Source: Aphrocallistes beatrix
Lineage: Eukaryota; Porifera; Hexactinellida; Sceptrulophora; Aphrocallistidae
Assembly: GCA_963281255.1 (NCBI GenBank)
Contig: OY725501.1
Span: forward strand, 2,829,674-2,893,673
Direction: 5' to 3'
DNA length: 64,000 nt
Each line of letters begins with the position of its first letter. Position 1 is the stretch's first letter. Below, in pieces: positions 62,472-64,000 of the stretch. Under the pieces are notes generated by a model. It saw nothing but the letters and a program-made list of their open reading frames with translations. It had not been told where the DNA came from and made no database searches. The position numbers and the translations under genes were made by a program.

Positions 62472-63347
62472 TTAGATATACTTTTCAAATGAATGGAAAG
62501 TAAGACTCTCCCTTAAGTATCTGGATTTTGATCCTTGAAATTCACTCTTGTGCTTAGTTGTTGTTTTTATCAATTTGCATCCTTTTCCGAGAACACTTTC
62601 GATTTGAAATTTCAAATCATCATAGACATTCAATATGATCCTCTTAGCGCCCATCTTCTTTGCTGTTCTCTCACATTCGTCAAAGAATAAAGAGCCAAGT
62701 CCCCGTTTCCTATATTCTGTTTTGATTGAGTTATTGGAAAAGAAGCAGGTTAAGCTTCTATCTAAAATTTCGGGTTTGCTAATACTACAGCATCCGATAA
62801 GTTCTTTTGTACTCTTAAGTCTCATGGAAATAAAGACAGTGCCCTTTTGAATTTGATTCTCCATTTCTTCTTTGCTCATCCTTGGTGCTTTTGAAAAGTC
62901 AGCTGTTATATTATTTTCAGGTAGACTTGCAAACCATGTATTTATTCCAAGCAAATATTCTTCAAGTTCAGACTCTTTTAAAATTGAGAAAACGATATCT
63001 TCTTGAGAAATGTTGTCATTATTACTTCCTCCAGTAGATCTATTCATGATACTCCTTGCTTCTCTGCCTACCATTTACATTATTATTAAAATTTAAAATT
63101 AGTTGTACAGTCAAGTTAAGTCATTCATACCTGAATATATGTTGAACTTGAAAGGTTGATTGTATTTCGGTTCAAGATTATTCTTCCAACTCATGCATGA
63201 GCTATAACTTCGAACTGAATTCCATTTCACTCCCAGTGTGCTTCTACCTGGATGCATCTTTGGTATATTGATGATGTTAGGAATGTTCAAATATTTGTTT
63301 GAATTCAAGACACGAGAGATATGTTGGATGTTAAATATACCTCTCAT
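62472..63347 (-). CDS. GNAT-family acetyltransferase with likely N-terminal targeting exon
   Basis: The main exon (63067 down to 62472) encodes a GCN5-related N-acetyltransferase. The acetyl-CoA-binding motif A is TEYRKRGLGSLFFDECERTA, followed by GAKRIILNVYDDLKF (motif B). GCCSISKPEILDR is the preceding beta hairpin. A first exon at 63347-63131 fits in frame through a 63-bp GT-AG intron (donor TTCAG/GTATGA, acceptor GGTAG/GC), giving 270 residues. That exon supplies about 48 residues with several Arg/Lys and no Asp or Glu (MRGIFNIQHISRVLNSNKYL), like a mitochondrial presequence. Without splicing, the protein would start at ATG 63074. Substrate unknown. A truncated copy of its 3' end lies at 61384-61543. 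Confidence 0.7.
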
Positions 63348-63583
63348 CGAACCAATTTATTTGATTTTATGAAATTCACTGGAGTACTTATTTCAAATTT
63401 GAAACTGATTGATTATTATTGAGTATCGTAGATAGTTACTCTAGACTTATCATATTGAATAATTTGGACTTACTCCTCCCCCAGGTGAACTTAGCCTAAC
63501 TACGTTTACCATATATGCTTACAAGTAATCAATATCTAGTGACTTTATTCTTATTGATTGCCAAAATTAAACTTACACTGTGG
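63348..63583. other. Short spacer upstream of GNAT
   Basis: Promoter region of the minus-strand acetyltransferase. No motif was assigned. Confidence 0.4.
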
Positions 63584-63769
63584 CACTGGCGTAGCTTACA
63601 CCTATGTCGCCCGGGGCGGATATATTTCATGCCGCCCCTCAACACATATTTCTGGAAAAATTCTGAGTTTACCAATATATATCTTATGAAACACAAGGTC
63701 AAGTGCCGCCCCCTATTAAGCGCCGCCCGGGGCGGTCCGCCCCCTTCGCTCCCCCTAGCTACGCCACTG
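63584..63769. repeat. hAT-type MITE with perfect 8-bp target duplication
   Basis: CACTGTGG occurs on both sides (63576-63583 and 63770-63777). The ends CACTGGCGTAGCTTACA and, reverse-complemented, CAGTGGCGTAGCTAGGG are typical of hAT elements. The 186-bp interior has GC-rich subterminal GCCCGGGGCGG motifs on each side. The perfect duplication implies a young insertion. Confidence 0.9.
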
Positions 63770-63917
63770 CACTGTGGACTTGTGGAACTCAAAGTCATCA
63801 CTTTCTTGCTGCTGCAATGATTAATTAATTATTGGAGATTCAAATCTTAAAAGGCAAAAATTGCTATACTCTATTTCAATTTTTATAGATATGTCGCACT
63901 AAATATTCTGAATATAT

Positions 63918-64000
63918 AGGGTGAGCCAAAAGTTCTACAACAATAAATTTTACTTCATTGATTTGACTAAGATAATTTAGTTTAACTTGAAATCGGTTTG
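63918..64000. mobile_element. Possible end of another mariner-type element, cut by window edge
   Basis: TATA precedes AGGGTGAGCCAAAAGTTCTA, which resembles mariner terminal repeats (compare GGGTTGTCCCAAAAGTC at 7098). The remainder lies outside the window, so it cannot be confirmed. Confidence 0.4.

Overview
This window is from a compact, AT-rich animal nuclear genome. The genes are short or intron-free. Where present, introns follow GT-AG, and most are about 60-1400 bp. About 20 host genes fit in 64 kb, with many small DNA-transposon derivatives between them. The gene set is metazoan: a p105-type NF-kB with ankyrin repeats and a death domain, TRAF, CNK, WASP, PDK1, RNF212 and FBXW7. Together with several NHL-repeat/coiled-coil proteins lacking RING and B-box, this points to an early-branching animal, most plausibly a sponge. 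That placement is inference; the sequence does not fix the species.

Layout. Positions 1-10.8 kb hold almost only repeats: a foldback MITE, pogo-like MITEs, a broken Tigger-type element, a hAT fragment, a 23-bp-core minisatellite, a GC-rich foldback element in (TA)n, an apparently whole mariner and several near-perfect hairpins. At 10.8-18.2 kb lie an orphan last exon of FBXW7, RNF212, NHL gene 1 and WASP (five exons). At 18.2-31.5 kb lie CNK (three exons), NHL gene 2 (frameshifted near its end), a TPR protein, NHL gene 3 and PNKP without an FHA domain. At 31.7-46.3 kb lie CHMP4, UBE2G1, PDK1, NF-kB and RRM2 (minus strand). At 46.3-54.4 kb lie an AIG1/GIMAP-like GTPase (minus), a small Maf-like bZIP (minus), a C1orf43-like membrane protein, a NOL8 C-terminal homologue, a TRAF (minus) and a centrin. 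At 54.4-59 kb there is a gene desert with a TTAA-flanked element of about 1.9 kb and a nested foldback element. At 59-64 kb lie NDUFS1, mariner relics, a GNAT acetyltransferase (minus) with a truncated duplicate, a hAT MITE with perfect target duplications, and the edge of another mariner-type element.

Functional picture. The genes are mostly unrelated housekeeping and signalling genes and do not form one pathway. NF-kB, TRAF, the AIG1-type GTPase and the NHL proteins could take part in innate immunity, but they are scattered and their linkage may be chance. PDK1, CNK, WASP and FBXW7 are signalling or cytoskeletal. I found no operon, CRISPR array, clear tRNA or rRNA gene, or retroviral or Polinton-type element. 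The most notable features are the three young NHL paralogues with duplicated flanks, a decayed duplicate of a WASP exon, the orphan FBXW7 exon, the hAT-N-terminus/coiled-coil ORF, the NF-kB linker repeats, and the many structured repeats (nested palindromes and short-loop hairpins). Splice junctions were checked by reading-frame continuity and by match to remembered family sequences; no search could be run.
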